38,298 nt of DNA from the IMG/VR virus record IMGVR_UViG_3300041407_000068, positions 1 to 38,298 of that record; one strand, 5' to 3'. The position numbers were made by a program, and so were the translations under genes. The notes below the pieces were generated by a model. The model saw nothing but the letters and a program-made list of their open reading frames with translations, ran no database searches and was not told where the DNA came from. Numbering within the stretch: the first letter of the stretch is position 1; every line of letters begins with the position of its first letter. This DNA comes from a virus. Positions 24,356 through 31,037 of this stretch are shown here, in pieces.

Positions 24356-24630
24356 TACGCCGCGCCCTTGTCGTATTTCACCCCGCAAAACGGGCAGAAG
24401 GTGGCGCGCATAGAGATCTTCTGCTTTACGGTTTTCATGCCGCCAGTTTTCTTTGGAGCCTGATACTCGATTGCAACCGGCATCGCAGCACGGTGATTCA
24501 GCCCGTCAGCGCCACCAAGGCTGAAAACATAGCCTTGCAGCTCAAGATCAAGCCCTGTTGCGCCGGCCGGCAACTGATTGGCTACGTGTTCGCGCAGAGT
24601 TTTTGTTGTTTCGCTGTGGCAGTTACACAT
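24355..24630 (-). CDS. Phage protein with C-terminal zinc knuckle
   Basis: A 91-residue protein starting MCNCHSETTKTLREHV and ending ATFCPFCGVKYDKGAA. The two Cys pairs (C2/C4 and CPFC near the end) suggest one zinc site joining both ends. The middle has a beta-rich part (VAIEYQAPKKTGGMKTVKQ). Proteins of this kind are common in phages of Enterobacteria and Pseudomonas and have no assigned function. AATGGGGAAACATC precedes the ATG (24630), which is why the longer upstream frame is not used. Confidence 0.75.
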   Translation of the reverse strand: MCNCHSETTKTLREHVANQLPAGATGLDLELQGYVFSLGGADGLNHRAAMPVAIEYQAPKKTGGMKTVKQKISMRATFCPFCGVKYDKGAA

Positions 24631-24666
24631 GATGTTTCCCCATTGGTTTGGCTGTATTGGTTGTGC

Positions 24667-24756
24667 GATCTGGCTGGGATTCGAACCCAAAAGACTTACG
24701 TTGACTTCGGCAGCGCTACCTAATCAACCGCATCGCTTCTGCAATGGACCCTGATC
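24667..24756 (-). tRNA. tRNA-like element, degenerate or non-canonical
   Basis: Leftward RNA has a perfect T-loop TTCGAAT inside a 5-bp stem (TTGGG/CCCAG, one G-T pair), directly followed by CCAGATC, which pairs with GATCAGG at the 5' end (6 of 7). This stacks as in a tRNA acceptor/T arm. In the D-arm position there is a different hairpin, CATTGC-AGAA-GCGATG (6 bp). Between these lies a GTTGA/TCAAC stem enclosing GGTAGCGCTGCC. I could not find a normal D-loop, a 7-nt anticodon loop or a CCA end, so no amino acid can be assigned. It is either a decayed tRNA or a tRNA-like structure. Confidence 0.4.
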
Positions 24757-24785
24757 CCCCGAGGCCAACTACAGATCACACACCG

Positions 24786-24810
24786 ATAAAGCCGGGGCCG
24801 AAGCCCCGGT
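24786..24810 (-). terminator. Rho-independent terminator after FtsK-gamma gene
   Basis: Leftward RNA forms CCGGGGC-TTCG-GCCCCGG followed by CTTTATC. Seven GC pairs with a UUCG tetraloop; the T-run is short. It lies 6 nt past the stop of the FtsK-gamma-like gene and ends the recombination block. The tRNA-like element lies between it and the next gene. Confidence 0.75.
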
Positions 24811-24815
24811 GGTGA

Positions 24816-25781
24816 TCAGTCGTAGATGGCGCGGCCGCCGATGTCGTTCGGTGCCGAGATCACGCCGTCCTGCTCCATGCGCAGAATCATGGCTTCGGCG
24901 GTTTCTTCGTCGACGGAAAAGTTCGACTTGATGAAGCTGATGCTGACCTTGCGTTCACGCTGCACCATCAGCACGGCGTCAAGGTACTGGTCTTCGTTGA
25001 ATGGCTGGGACTTGTTCAGTGATTCAATGGCCTTGTCGGAGACTTCAGCGAACTCGTCAACGATTGTCATAGTCGGAACAAGCAGGGTGCGCAGGCCTTC
25101 GTCATCCGGAGCGCTGATCACGCCATTTTCGGCCAGGGCCAGGATGATGTCGGTTACGTCCTTGCGCTTCACGCCAGCAGCGGTCTGAATCGCCTTCGCA
25201 CTGATATCGCCGCCACCGGTGACGTGATTGAAAGCCAGTTCATACGGGGTCAGTGGAGCTGGCTTGGCCAGGTCGTCCGGCCATTGTTTAGCGTTTTCAT
25301 CGGCCAGTTGTTGAAGGGCGCCCAATGGGTTTTCCGGTTCCGCCTCCAGAGGCAAATCGTTCTGGTCCTTCTGCGGCTTGTTGCTGTCGAGTGCGTCGTA
25401 GTATTCGTCCGGCGCCAGCACCAGCAGCGCACGGTGGTTGACGGTGTCGGTCAGGGCGTGGCGCTGCGGATCGCTGGTGTCGACATCAGACACAACACGA
25501 ATGGTCTTGCCGGCCACCATTACGCTTTTCACGGTGGTGACGATTGCGGATCGGCCATTGGCAGCGATCACGGCAACCGCCGAACTGATCAGATCTTTCA
25601 CCGCGTCGTTCAGATCGTCGATCAGCTTGGCTTCTTGGTTTTCCTTCAGCTTCGTGTTCTTGCGAACAGCTGTCAGAGCCGCTTCGACCAGATCGCGAGC
25701 AATGAACTTGGCTGAAAATTCATGCGCAGGGACGTTCATCATGCGCGCTTGTTCGATCAGTTCTTTTTCTTGCAGGTTCAT
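24816..25781 (-). CDS. Protein with two tandem FtsK-gamma-like winged-helix domains
   Basis: A 321-residue protein. The C-terminal 62 residues (about 260-321, FNEDQYLDAVLMVQRERKVS then EAMILRMEQDGVISAPNDIG) match the FtsK gamma winged helix, which in FtsK reads oriented DNA motifs and contacts XerD. Residues about 177-236 look like a second, diverged copy that ends the same way (GVISAPDDEGLR). The N-terminal 130 residues are an unrecognised helical/beta region, then an acidic linker. No ATPase motor is present, so it is not a translocase. It may bind phage or host DNA, or influence Xer recombination. The ATG at 25781 is chosen because AAATGGGATTTACGCCT lies ahead. Confidence 0.7.
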   Translation of the reverse strand: MNLQEKELIEQARMMNVPAHEFSAKFIARDLVEAALTAVRKNTKLKENQEAKLIDDLNDAVKDLISSAVAVIAANGRSAIVTTVKSVMVAGKTIRVVSDVDTSDPQRHALTDTVNHRALLVLAPDEYYDALDSNKPQKDQNDLPLEAEPENPLGALQQLADENAKQWPDDLAKPAPLTPYELAFNHVTGGGDISAKAIQTAAGVKRKDVTDIILALAENGVISAPDDEGLRTLLVPTMTIVDEFAEVSDKAIESLNKSQPFNEDQYLDAVLMVQRERKVSISFIKSNFSVDEETAEAMILRMEQDGVISAPNDIGGRAIYD

Positions 25782-25822
25782 AGGCGTAAATCCCATTTGG
25801 TGAGGTGTTATAAAGAGAGGCC

Positions 25823-25851
25823 AGTATCTTTGCCATCACGGCTCAAGTCAA
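25823..25851 (-). promoter_or_regulatory. Promoter for FtsK-gamma-like gene
   Basis: Leftward TTGACT, 17-bp spacer, GATACT. A TTGCCATCA box (on the plus strand, 25830-25838) lies in the spacer, and another at 25878-25886 upstream. The gene is thus likely transcribed on its own as well as from the recombination operon. Confidence 0.55.
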
Positions 25852-25886
25852 CCACTTAGCCAGCATTATTTTCATAATTGCCATCA
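25830..25886 (+). promoter_or_regulatory. Two TTGCCATCA operator-like boxes
   Basis: Identical nonamers at 25830-25838 and 25878-25886, 48 bp apart, one inside the promoter spacer. The same sequence occurs at the promoter at 29275-29303. A common regulator is likely; which one is unknown. Confidence 0.45.
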
Positions 25887-25890
25887 AGCT

Positions 25891-26187
25891 CTAGATCTTC
25901 ACAATCCCTTCACGGACCAGGGTGTCAATCGTGCGGAAGCAACCTTCCGCGTGGTAAAGCCGGTAATCCCTGATTGAGCTGGCATCTGTCCGGCCGTCAA
26001 TCGCATCATGGCAAGCTGAGCAGGCCCATGCACCTTGCAGGTCGTTCGGCTTCATGCCCGTGCCGCAGGTGCCAGCCAATCGGTAATGCGCCAGCACTAC
26101 GGTTTCAGGGTTTCCGTTGCAGATGCCGGGGATGCGCACCATGCAATCCCGTCCGCGTGCTGCTTTGGTGATTCTGTTCTGGCTCAT
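25891..26187 (-). CDS. YbcO-type putative nuclease (DUF1364)
   Basis: A 98-residue protein of the DUF1364/YbcO family, which is thought to be HNH-like. Visible residues are CMVRIPGICNGNPETVVLAH, then TGMKPNDLQGAWACSACHDA, the family's Cys/His arrangement that should hold zinc and form the active site. YbcO of the E. coli DLP12 prophage has been described as a probable nuclease; the cellular substrate is not established. It overlaps the DUF1367 gene (ATGA), a pairing often found in lambdoid and Pseudomonas phages near recombination genes. Confidence 0.85.
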   Translation of the reverse strand: MSQNRITKAARGRDCMVRIPGICNGNPETVVLAHYRLAGTCGTGMKPNDLQGAWACSACHDAIDGRTDASSIRDYRLYHAEGCFRTIDTLVREGIVKI

Positions 26188-26771
26188 GCAAATGTTCCAA
26201 GTTGTTCGGCTGCATTCATGGCTTCCGCCTCGGTTTCGAAATGTGATTGCAGGACCAGGCGCCAGCAGGTGGCAAATACATCCTTGTAAAGCGCTTCGAA
26301 CGCAACATCGTCCATGCGTGACCAGCTGATCGACTTCGGCCGCTTCTCAACGCCGGCTGGGCTCTTCACAAGCGTGAAATGGCCCGCCTCTACTGTGATC
26401 CACTCGCGGAATGCTTCGCGACTCTTCTCCACTACAGGAAATCGTTCGGCTCGCGACTGCTCAAGCCCTTCGATGTAGGCCGCAACTGCATCAGAGAGCT
26501 GTCCAGGCTTTCCGCTTTGGGCTTCGAAGAACTTGGCCAGCCCGTGGATGCCGCGCAACTCCTGTCGTGGTATCAGTCCGCCGACGGGCTCCCAGTAATC
26601 GAACGCCAGGGCCAGCAGGGCGAAGAACTTGCCATGGAACTTCGCGTTGCGCATTTTCTTGAAGTCGCCGTGAACAGTGGCGCCGTATTTCATCTTCGAA
26701 ATCAGCTCACGGTCGGCATCGGTTGCGCCGACCAGGCCGTTGGCAGAGCGAACAAGGGCAAGGTCGGCCAC
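26184..26771 (-). CDS. DUF1367 family protein
   Basis: A 195-residue protein matching the DUF1367 pattern: ADRELISKMKYGATVHGDFK and MRNAKFHGKFFALLALAFDYWEP (about residues 40-62), then SREAFREWITVEAGHFTLVK (about 117-136) and MDDVAFEALYKDVFATCWR (about 152-170). The family lies next to YbcO/NinB-type genes in many phages and is presumed to act in recombination, but no activity is known to me. The start is a GTG two nt after the exonuclease stop. The length is normal. Confidence 0.85.
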   Translation of the reverse strand: MADLALVRSANGLVGATDADRELISKMKYGATVHGDFKKMRNAKFHGKFFALLALAFDYWEPVGGLIPRQELRGIHGLAKFFEAQSGKPGQLSDAVAAYIEGLEQSRAERFPVVEKSREAFREWITVEAGHFTLVKSPAGVEKRPKSISWSRMDDVAFEALYKDVFATCWRLVLQSHFETEAEAMNAAEQLGTFA

Positions 26772-26773
26772 GA

Positions 26774-27391
26774 TCAGATACCCAGCACGCGATTCATGCG
26801 ATCTTCAAGGATCTCGTAGAAGGTTTTCACGCGCTCTTGCATCTTGCGGATCATCTTTTCATCACGCTCCATGCGCTTGATGAACAGCGGCATGCCCGGG
26901 CAATAGCTGATGAAGTCGATCCAGTCCCGATCTGAAAGCCATAAACCGCCCTGGCACTGGGCAACGTGTTCCTTTGGAACTTCATCGGAAAGGATGATGT
27001 CGACCTGAAACTTCGGGAGTTTTGTCTTGATCTCGTTGAGTCCTTTCGGGCCTACGAGCGAGTCAGGACTGTAACCACAGCCGTGATTGAGGATGATCGC
27101 CACCTGATCACACTCAAGATCAGTTTGCGCCAGGTACAGGGCGCGTGCCTTCGGCTCCAGCTCGTGGCCGCGCTCGGTATGCTTGTTTCCTTCAAATGCA
27201 TCCGCCGATTCGCCAGTGATGCGCTCGCCAATCAGGATGTTCATGTAGGTGATTGCTCCTACACCAAAGCCTTCGACACCTTTGCCGTCTACCAGCAAGC
27301 TGCTGATTTCGGACATGGTCACAATGCCAGTGCGCAGCGCGTGCCACTCGGGCGATCCTTGTTCTAAGTCACGGATGATTTGCATGCCCAT
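26774..27391 (-). CDS. YqaJ / lambda-type exonuclease
   Basis: A 205-residue 5'-3' double-strand exonuclease of the PD-(D/E)xK fold. Seen: SPEWHALRTGIVTMSEIS (about 13-30), the conserved N-terminal helix; E77 (GHELEP), D110 (YSPDSLVG) and E120/K122 (LNEIKTKL), which together form the metal-binding active site. It would resect DNA ends so that the ERF protein can load on single strands. Its start overlaps the ERF stop (TAATG), so the two are coupled as a two-component recombination system. Confidence 0.93.
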   Translation of the reverse strand: MGMQIIRDLEQGSPEWHALRTGIVTMSEISSLLVDGKGVEGFGVGAITYMNILIGERITGESADAFEGNKHTERGHELEPKARALYLAQTDLECDQVAIILNHGCGYSPDSLVGPKGLNEIKTKLPKFQVDIILSDEVPKEHVAQCQGGLWLSDRDWIDFISYCPGMPLFIKRMERDEKMIRKMQERVKTFYEILEDRMNRVLGI

Positions 27392-28152
27392 TATGCGTTC
27401 CCCTGTGCGGCCTTTGCCGCTTTTGAAATTGAGTTGTTGAGGCCGGCCACCACGCCGTCAAATGCTGACTTCGCAATCTGGCCCGGGTCGCCGTACATCT
27501 TTTCGAAGTTGGCGTGAACCGCTTCGCTGCACTTGTCCAAAAGCCCCTGAACCTGGCGGGCCTGAGCAGGCGTGATCAGCGGATCGGTCGGCGCCTTGTA
27601 TCCATCGTTGTCGTTGTCGTCGCCGCTGGTGATGTTCAGAAGGGCGCACATGACGTACCGTTTGCCGTAGGTGGTGGTCGACCCAACTTCCTGGACAGCG
27701 CTGCGCTGGGCGCCTTTATCTAGAGGCAAAATCATTTCGGTTTCTTCGCGGTGCCCGGCCTTGTGCATCAGAATCCCGATGATCTTTACGGCGCCGTCGT
27801 TGTTTTTTACCTTGAAAGACACGCCAAAACCGAACTTGGCCATGATCGGGCGCACCGCATAATTGATGTCGTCAAGGTCGGCATACATCTTTTTCGTGTG
27901 CGTGTTCTGCGTGCGCTTCTCCACCGACGGCATTTCACATTGCATTTCGGCAAACGCTGCGTTGAAGGCCTCCAGCGCGCTCTTGGCTTCCATCCGATCC
28001 TGCAGCGCGATCAGGCGTTCCAGCTTGTCCATGTCGCAGCGCGGATCGAGGGCCAGCCGGCTGATGGTCGATAGCATGCTGACTTCTTGCCCTGGTTGCT
28101 GGATCGCGATGGATTGGTGCCGCTCTTCCGGCATGATGATTTCTTGGGTCAT
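27391..28152 (-). CDS. ERF-family single-strand annealing protein
   Basis: A 253-residue protein of the ERF family (P22 Erf type). Characteristic parts are EAFNAAFAEMQCEMPSVEK (about residues 61-79), the middle HTKKMYADLDDINYAVRPIM, and EVGSTTTYGKRYVMCALLNI (about 155-174) followed by the acidic SGDDNDNDGY. ERF proteins form rings on single-stranded DNA and anneal complementary strands, here with the coupled exonuclease. The C terminus (KAAKAAQ) is basic. It may circularise terminally redundant phage DNA after injection. Confidence 0.92.
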   Translation of the reverse strand: MTQEIIMPEERHQSIAIQQPGQEVSMLSTISRLALDPRCDMDKLERLIALQDRMEAKSALEAFNAAFAEMQCEMPSVEKRTQNTHTKKMYADLDDINYAVRPIMAKFGFGVSFKVKNNDGAVKIIGILMHKAGHREETEMILPLDKGAQRSAVQEVGSTTTYGKRYVMCALLNITSGDDNDNDGYKAPTDPLITPAQARQVQGLLDKCSEAVHANFEKMYGDPGQIAKSAFDGVVAGLNNSISKAAKAAQGNA

Positions 28153-28162
28153 TGTCAGTTAC

Positions 28163-29230
28163 TCAGAAGGAAATGGTGACGCTCGGTACTTCGCCGCGGG
28201 CGATCTTCAGGACGATGGCCTTGGCCAGCTCTTCGCTGATGTTCATGCCAATGAAGGCATCTTTGGCGGCCTTGAGGACTTTCGATTTGTGCTCGACATC
28301 GGCCTGGCGTTCTTTTGCCTGGCGCTCAATCTCTGCCTTTTCATCCGCCTGGCGCTCGCGCTCGGCCTGTGCAGCGGCCTCAGCCTTGGCAGCGGAATCG
28401 CGCTCGGCCTGCTCGGCGCGCTGGTTGGCTTCCAGCTTTTCGCGTTCGGCCTTCTCAGCCTGCAGCTTCAGATCCAGTTCTCGGCGTTCGGCGGCGTTCT
28501 TTTCATCAAGAGCCTTTTGCGCCTGTTCGTCGCGCTCGCGCTGGGCCTTCTCTTCAGCTTCAGTGCGCGCCTTATCAGCGGCTTCACGGGCAATGCGCTC
28601 TTCACGGTCTTTCTGCTCGCGAGCTTCGGATTCGGCGCGCAGCTTTGCAAGTTCGGCCTGCTCTGCGTCTTGCTTCTCACGCTTGGCCAGTTGCGCGGCC
28701 AGCGATTCAATGGCGGCAGCTTTGGCGCGATGGGCTTCGGCTTCGAACTCTTCCCACTTCTCACCGACGACGATGCTTTGAACCTTAGCGAGCGAAGTCT
28801 TCAGCTCTTCAGCATCAAGGTCGGTGTTTTCGTTGGTGCGAAGCTTGAACCAATCAATGCCGTTTTGGAGTTTGTCAACTCGGGCGTCTTCTGCTGCCTG
28901 CCAGTCGTCCAGGGGCTTGCGAACCTCGTCCTTCCAAGCGTCTAGCAGGTCACGCATGCGTTTGCGCTCGGCGTCTATCAGCTTCGGGACTTCCTTCAGG
29001 TCGGCAACCAGCTTTTTGCCGACATCGTCCAGCGCGGTTTTTGAGCGGGCGACCTTGTGCGCGATCGAGGCGATAGCCTCTCGGCCTTTCTTGGTGGTGA
29101 TATCAGGAATGAATCCATCGATCTCTTCACGGATATGCGCCAGGTATGGATCGAGGCCTTGCGCAGCACTGAACACGGCCAGGGCGTTTTCCTTGGTCGG
29201 AACTGTTGCGATTTCTGTCTTGCTGGTCAT
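28163..29230 (-). CDS. Long coiled-coil protein of the recombination operon
   Basis: A 355-residue protein. The N-terminal 160 residues are folded and helical (GREAIASIAHKVARSKTALDD, then LLDAWKDEVRKPLDDWQAAED). Residues about 165-325 are an almost continuous Glu/Lys/Arg/Ala coiled coil (AEKAEREKLEANQRAEQAER). A short C-terminal domain follows (LKAAKDAFIGMNISEELAKAI VLKI). Similar proteins, often with this head and long coil, precede ERF or RecT genes in many phages; their role in recombination is not known. It is the first gene after the promoter at 29275-29303, with the ribosome site AATGGGGATTATCGA. Confidence 0.8.
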   Translation of the reverse strand: MTSKTEIATVPTKENALAVFSAAQGLDPYLAHIREEIDGFIPDITTKKGREAIASIAHKVARSKTALDDVGKKLVADLKEVPKLIDAERKRMRDLLDAWKDEVRKPLDDWQAAEDARVDKLQNGIDWFKLRTNENTDLDAEELKTSLAKVQSIVVGEKWEEFEAEAHRAKAAAIESLAAQLAKREKQDAEQAELAKLRAESEAREQKDREERIAREAADKARTEAEEKAQRERDEQAQKALDEKNAAERRELDLKLQAEKAEREKLEANQRAEQAERDSAAKAEAAAQAERERQADEKAEIERQAKERQADVEHKSKVLKAAKDAFIGMNISEELAKAIVLKIARGEVPSVTISF

Positions 29231-29269
29231 TCGATAATCCCCATTATCAGGCGCCGGATTGGCGCTGCG

Positions 29270-29303
29270 TTGCCACTATAATTGCCACCACGAATGATGG
29301 CAA
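29270..29303 (-). promoter_or_regulatory. TTGCCA-type operator cluster overlapping promoter
   Basis: Three boxes: TTGCCACTA (29270-29278), TTGCCACCA (29282-29290) and, inverted, TTGCCATCA (complement of 29295-29303). The last two form an 8-bp dyad (AATTGCCA/TGGCAATT). They cover both the -10 and -35 elements, so a bound protein could block or steer RNA polymerase. Confidence 0.5.
29275..29303 (-). promoter_or_regulatory. Promoter of recombination operon
   Basis: Leftward TTGCCA, 17-bp spacer, TATAGT, ending about 45 bp before the coiled-coil gene's ATG. It should drive the coiled-coil, ERF, exonuclease, DUF1367 and YbcO genes. The boxes themselves contain the repeated TTGCCA motif. Confidence 0.65.
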
Positions 29304-29308
29304 TTGTT

Positions 29309-29509
29309 TTATTCGATTCCAGCAGAAATAACGTTGTGCATGGTGCGAGTCATGGTTTCGATGGCGCGCTTGAACAGCATCACGCGATCAATTGCGCGAG
29401 CCCAGCGCAGGCGCTCGATGATTTCGAACAGCTCAAGGTCGCCGCGCTTGCAGGTCAGCAGGTAGTAGTTTTCGTGCGGTGTTGACTGCCAGGTAATGCG
29501 CTCGCTCAT
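29309..29509 (-). CDS. Hypothetical small protein
   Basis: A 66-residue protein beginning MSERITWQSTPHENYYLLTC and containing a helical part (LFEIIERLRWARAIDRVMLF). No domain recognised. AAGGAGCTTAATCA gives a strong ribosome site, and the ATG overlaps the stop of the previous gene (ATGA). It is the last gene of the small-protein operon before the recombination promoter. Confidence 0.7.
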   Translation of the reverse strand: MSERITWQSTPHENYYLLTCKRGDLELFEIIERLRWARAIDRVMLFKRAIETMTRTMHNVISAGIE

Positions 29510-30117
29510 TGATTAAGCTCCTTGACCTTGTCGAGGCAGGCGTTCAACTCGCGAGCCAGGTCATAGCATTGGTTTGTCGTCAGGACTGGTGCGCCACGGA
29601 CTTTTTCGAGGGCCTTAAATACGTCAAGACCAAGCACCGCTACCGGCGCGGGCTGCGAGACTGGTTGGCGGTAAAGGATTCGAGTTTCATACATGTGGCT
29701 GTCAGTGCGGCAGACACTAAACGTGAAGTCGTCCATATCCTCCCATGTTGCTGGCTCTCCTTTGATCTCGCGGGCCTGCAGCACCGCCTCACCCTGCCCA
29801 CCCTTCAGCCGCTCGTTCTCTACTTGCAAATCACTGTGGTACTCGGCGGCTATCTCAAGCTCACGATCCCGAATCTTCAGATCCGCCGTCAGCCGTGCGA
29901 TGGCGGCTTGCAGTTCGGCGAGTTCGGGCGCGAGTGCTTGTGTTCGGAGCTGCTCCGAACATTGCGGATCGACCTCCGAACATTGGCGCTCGACGACAGG
30001 GGCGGCGAGGATTGCGCTCAGCTGATTAGCCGCATTACCTCCTAAACCCCAGCACTGAACGGTATCGCCGCATAGAAGCGATGCCAGTTCCCGGCTGATT
30101 TCAATTTTACTGCTCAT
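29506..30117 (-). CDS. Hypothetical protein with coiled coil
   Basis: A 203-residue protein. The first 45 residues (MSSKIEISRELASLLCGDTV) are followed by a duplicated QCSE segment (RQCSEVDPQCSEQLR), a coiled-coil stretch (about residues 65-110, LAELQAAIARLTADLKIRDR) and a C-terminal part with ALEKVRGAPVLTTNQCYDLA. Early phage proteins with this type of middle coil are common but uncharacterised. The ATG at 30117 has GGAGAGGGTGAAGCG ahead and lies 5 nt after the small zinc-ribbon gene. The coding sequence contains a strong inverted repeat (29941-29961). Confidence 0.7.
   Translation of the reverse strand: MSSKIEISRELASLLCGDTVQCWGLGGNAANQLSAILAAPVVERQCSEVDPQCSEQLRTQALAPELAELQAAIARLTADLKIRDRELEIAAEYHSDLQVENERLKGGQGEAVLQAREIKGEPATWEDMDDFTFSVCRTDSHMYETRILYRQPVSQPAPVAVLGLDVFKALEKVRGAPVLTTNQCYDLARELNACLDKVKELNQ
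29941..29985. repeat. Inverted and direct repeats inside coding sequence
   Basis: A perfect 9-bp palindrome TGTTCGGAG-CTG-CTCCGAACA (29941-29961) and a direct copy of CTCCGAACATTG at 29953-29964 and 29974-29985. Three copies of CCGAACA thus lie within 45 bp. It encodes the QCSE repeat; it may be a protein-binding site or just local duplication. Confidence 0.6.
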
Positions 30118-30122
30118 TCGCT

Positions 30123-30221
30123 TCACCCTCTCCAAGCCGTGTTGCAGATATGACACTTGTGCATCAGGCCAAAATTCCAATGTTGGAATGGCGACGTACC
30201 GCACTTCGGACACTTTGTCAT
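30123..30221 (-). CDS. 32-residue zinc ribbon microprotein
   Basis: A tiny open frame of 32 codons. It reads MTKCPKCGTSPF, then a His/Trp/Phe-rich middle, then KCHICNTAWRG: a CxxC-x(n)-CxxC zinc ribbon that is complete by itself. The ATG overlaps the stop of the previous gene (ATGA) and the stop is 5 nt before the next ATG, which strongly supports real translation. Zinc ribbons this short usually bind nucleic acid or a partner protein. Confidence 0.65.
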   Translation of the reverse strand: MTKCPKCGTSPFQHWNFGLMHKCHICNTAWRG

Positions 30222-30409
30222 TTTTTAGAATCCTTCCAGCCCTTACTGAACAGCTTGCGTGACATTTTGTCGGTGCGCGGATAAGGGTTATCTGACTCTG
30301 GAAGACCAACAGTCCCGAAGTACATGCCCTCCTCGTAAGGTGAATCCGCTACAGAAACTCTTGAACCATCCGGGCGGATACGCGCCGCTGGCATTGGCAG
30401 ATCATTCAT
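30218..30409 (-). CDS. Hypothetical small protein
   Basis: A 63-residue protein starting MNDLPMPAARIRPDGSRVSV and ending in a basic stretch (KMSRKLFSKGWKDSKK). No recognised domain; Pro-rich and probably partly disordered. Its ATG overlaps the end of the previous gene and its stop overlaps the next ATG (both ATGA), so it belongs to a chain of coupled genes. GGGAGCAGGCGT precedes the ATG. Confidence 0.65.
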   Translation of the reverse strand: MNDLPMPAARIRPDGSRVSVADSPYEEGMYFGTVGLPESDNPYPRTDKMSRKLFSKGWKDSKK

Positions 30410-30945
30410 ACGCCTGCTCCCGATTCGGTGGGTTTTGTATCTGTCGGCGCACCGTTGCCCGAGCCAAGAAAGCCGCAACCAGCGTCATCGCACTGCTCGA
30501 CAGTTGCTCTATCGCAGTTACTGCAACGTGCCGATTCGGTTGGTTTGAGTGCGGCGTCTTCCAATGCTTCTTCAGCCGTCAGCTCAATCGCATGACACGA
30601 CCACCCAGCGTTGCACCGCGTGATTATTTCCTTCAACCCTGCCGTAAGGATCGCATTCCGCTGCTCGGCGGCTTGAAGTGATAATTTCAGACTGATGTTG
30701 CTGTGTTCCAGCGTATCGAACTCATCTTCCAGTTCGGTCAACTCTTCCCGCAACTCTTCCTGCTTTTCGATTGCAGCCTTGTACGCAACTTCAGAGTTGT
30801 GTTCGCTGCGCTTGGCCGTGGCCAGCTCTTCCCGCAGCGCAGCCTCGGTTGCCTGATGATCATCCAGCCTTACCCATTGCCCCTCTGAGTCTTCATAGTG
30901 GCCGTTATCGTTATGACTGCCGCTGTATCGCTTCACTTCACTCAT
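30406..30945 (-). CDS. Coiled-coil protein with C-terminal cysteine motif
   Basis: A 179-residue protein: an N-terminal YSGSHNDNGHYEDSEGQWVR segment, a coiled coil from about residue 33 to 105 (REELTELEDEFDTLEHSNIS), an Ea22-like helix region (GLKEIITRCNAGWSCHAIEL) and a Cys cluster (ARCSNCDRATVEQCDDAGC) that could bind zinc. Such mosaic early proteins are frequent in lambdoid and Pseudomonas phages with no tested role. The start ATG at 30945 has GGAGG 7 nt ahead; an upstream TTG in frame is not needed. Confidence 0.72.
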   Translation of the reverse strand: MSEVKRYSGSHNDNGHYEDSEGQWVRLDDHQATEAALREELATAKRSEHNSEVAYKAAIEKQEELREELTELEDEFDTLEHSNISLKLSLQAAEQRNAILTAGLKEIITRCNAGWSCHAIELTAEEALEDAALKPTESARCSNCDRATVEQCDDAGCGFLGSGNGAPTDTKPTESGAGV

Positions 30946-30962
30946 TTTCAAACCTCCGATAG

Positions 30963-31037
30963 TCAGTTATGAAACAGGCGGCACGTCAGCGCGGCCGCAG
31001 TTATTGATGCGAGAATCCAGCAGGCAGCCAGGGTCAT
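30963..31037 (-). CDS. 24-residue hydrophobic microprotein
   Basis: A 24-codon frame (MTLAACWILASITAAALTCR, then LFHN) that forms one short membrane helix. Its ATG overlaps the stop of the preceding zinc-finger gene (ATGA), as for the other genes of this operon, but no good ribosome site is visible. It fills the otherwise empty gap between two genes. It may be a membrane regulator or a chance frame. Confidence 0.45.
   Translation of the reverse strand: MTLAACWILASITAAALTCRLFHN

Noticed and set aside
24667-24756. Annotation as a normal tRNA with an anticodon
   Set aside because: I could not fold a D arm or a 7-nt anticodon loop, and no CCA end is present; only the T arm and acceptor fit.
24816-25781. 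Annotation as FtsK DNA translocase
   Set aside because: No Walker A or B and no motor domain; only gamma-like winged helices are visible.
27863-28945. Plus-strand frames opposite the coiled-coil gene, looking like a membrane or Ser-rich protein
   Set aside because: Glu/Lys/Ala/Arg-rich coils give Phe/Leu/Ser-rich antisense translation; this is a known artefact.
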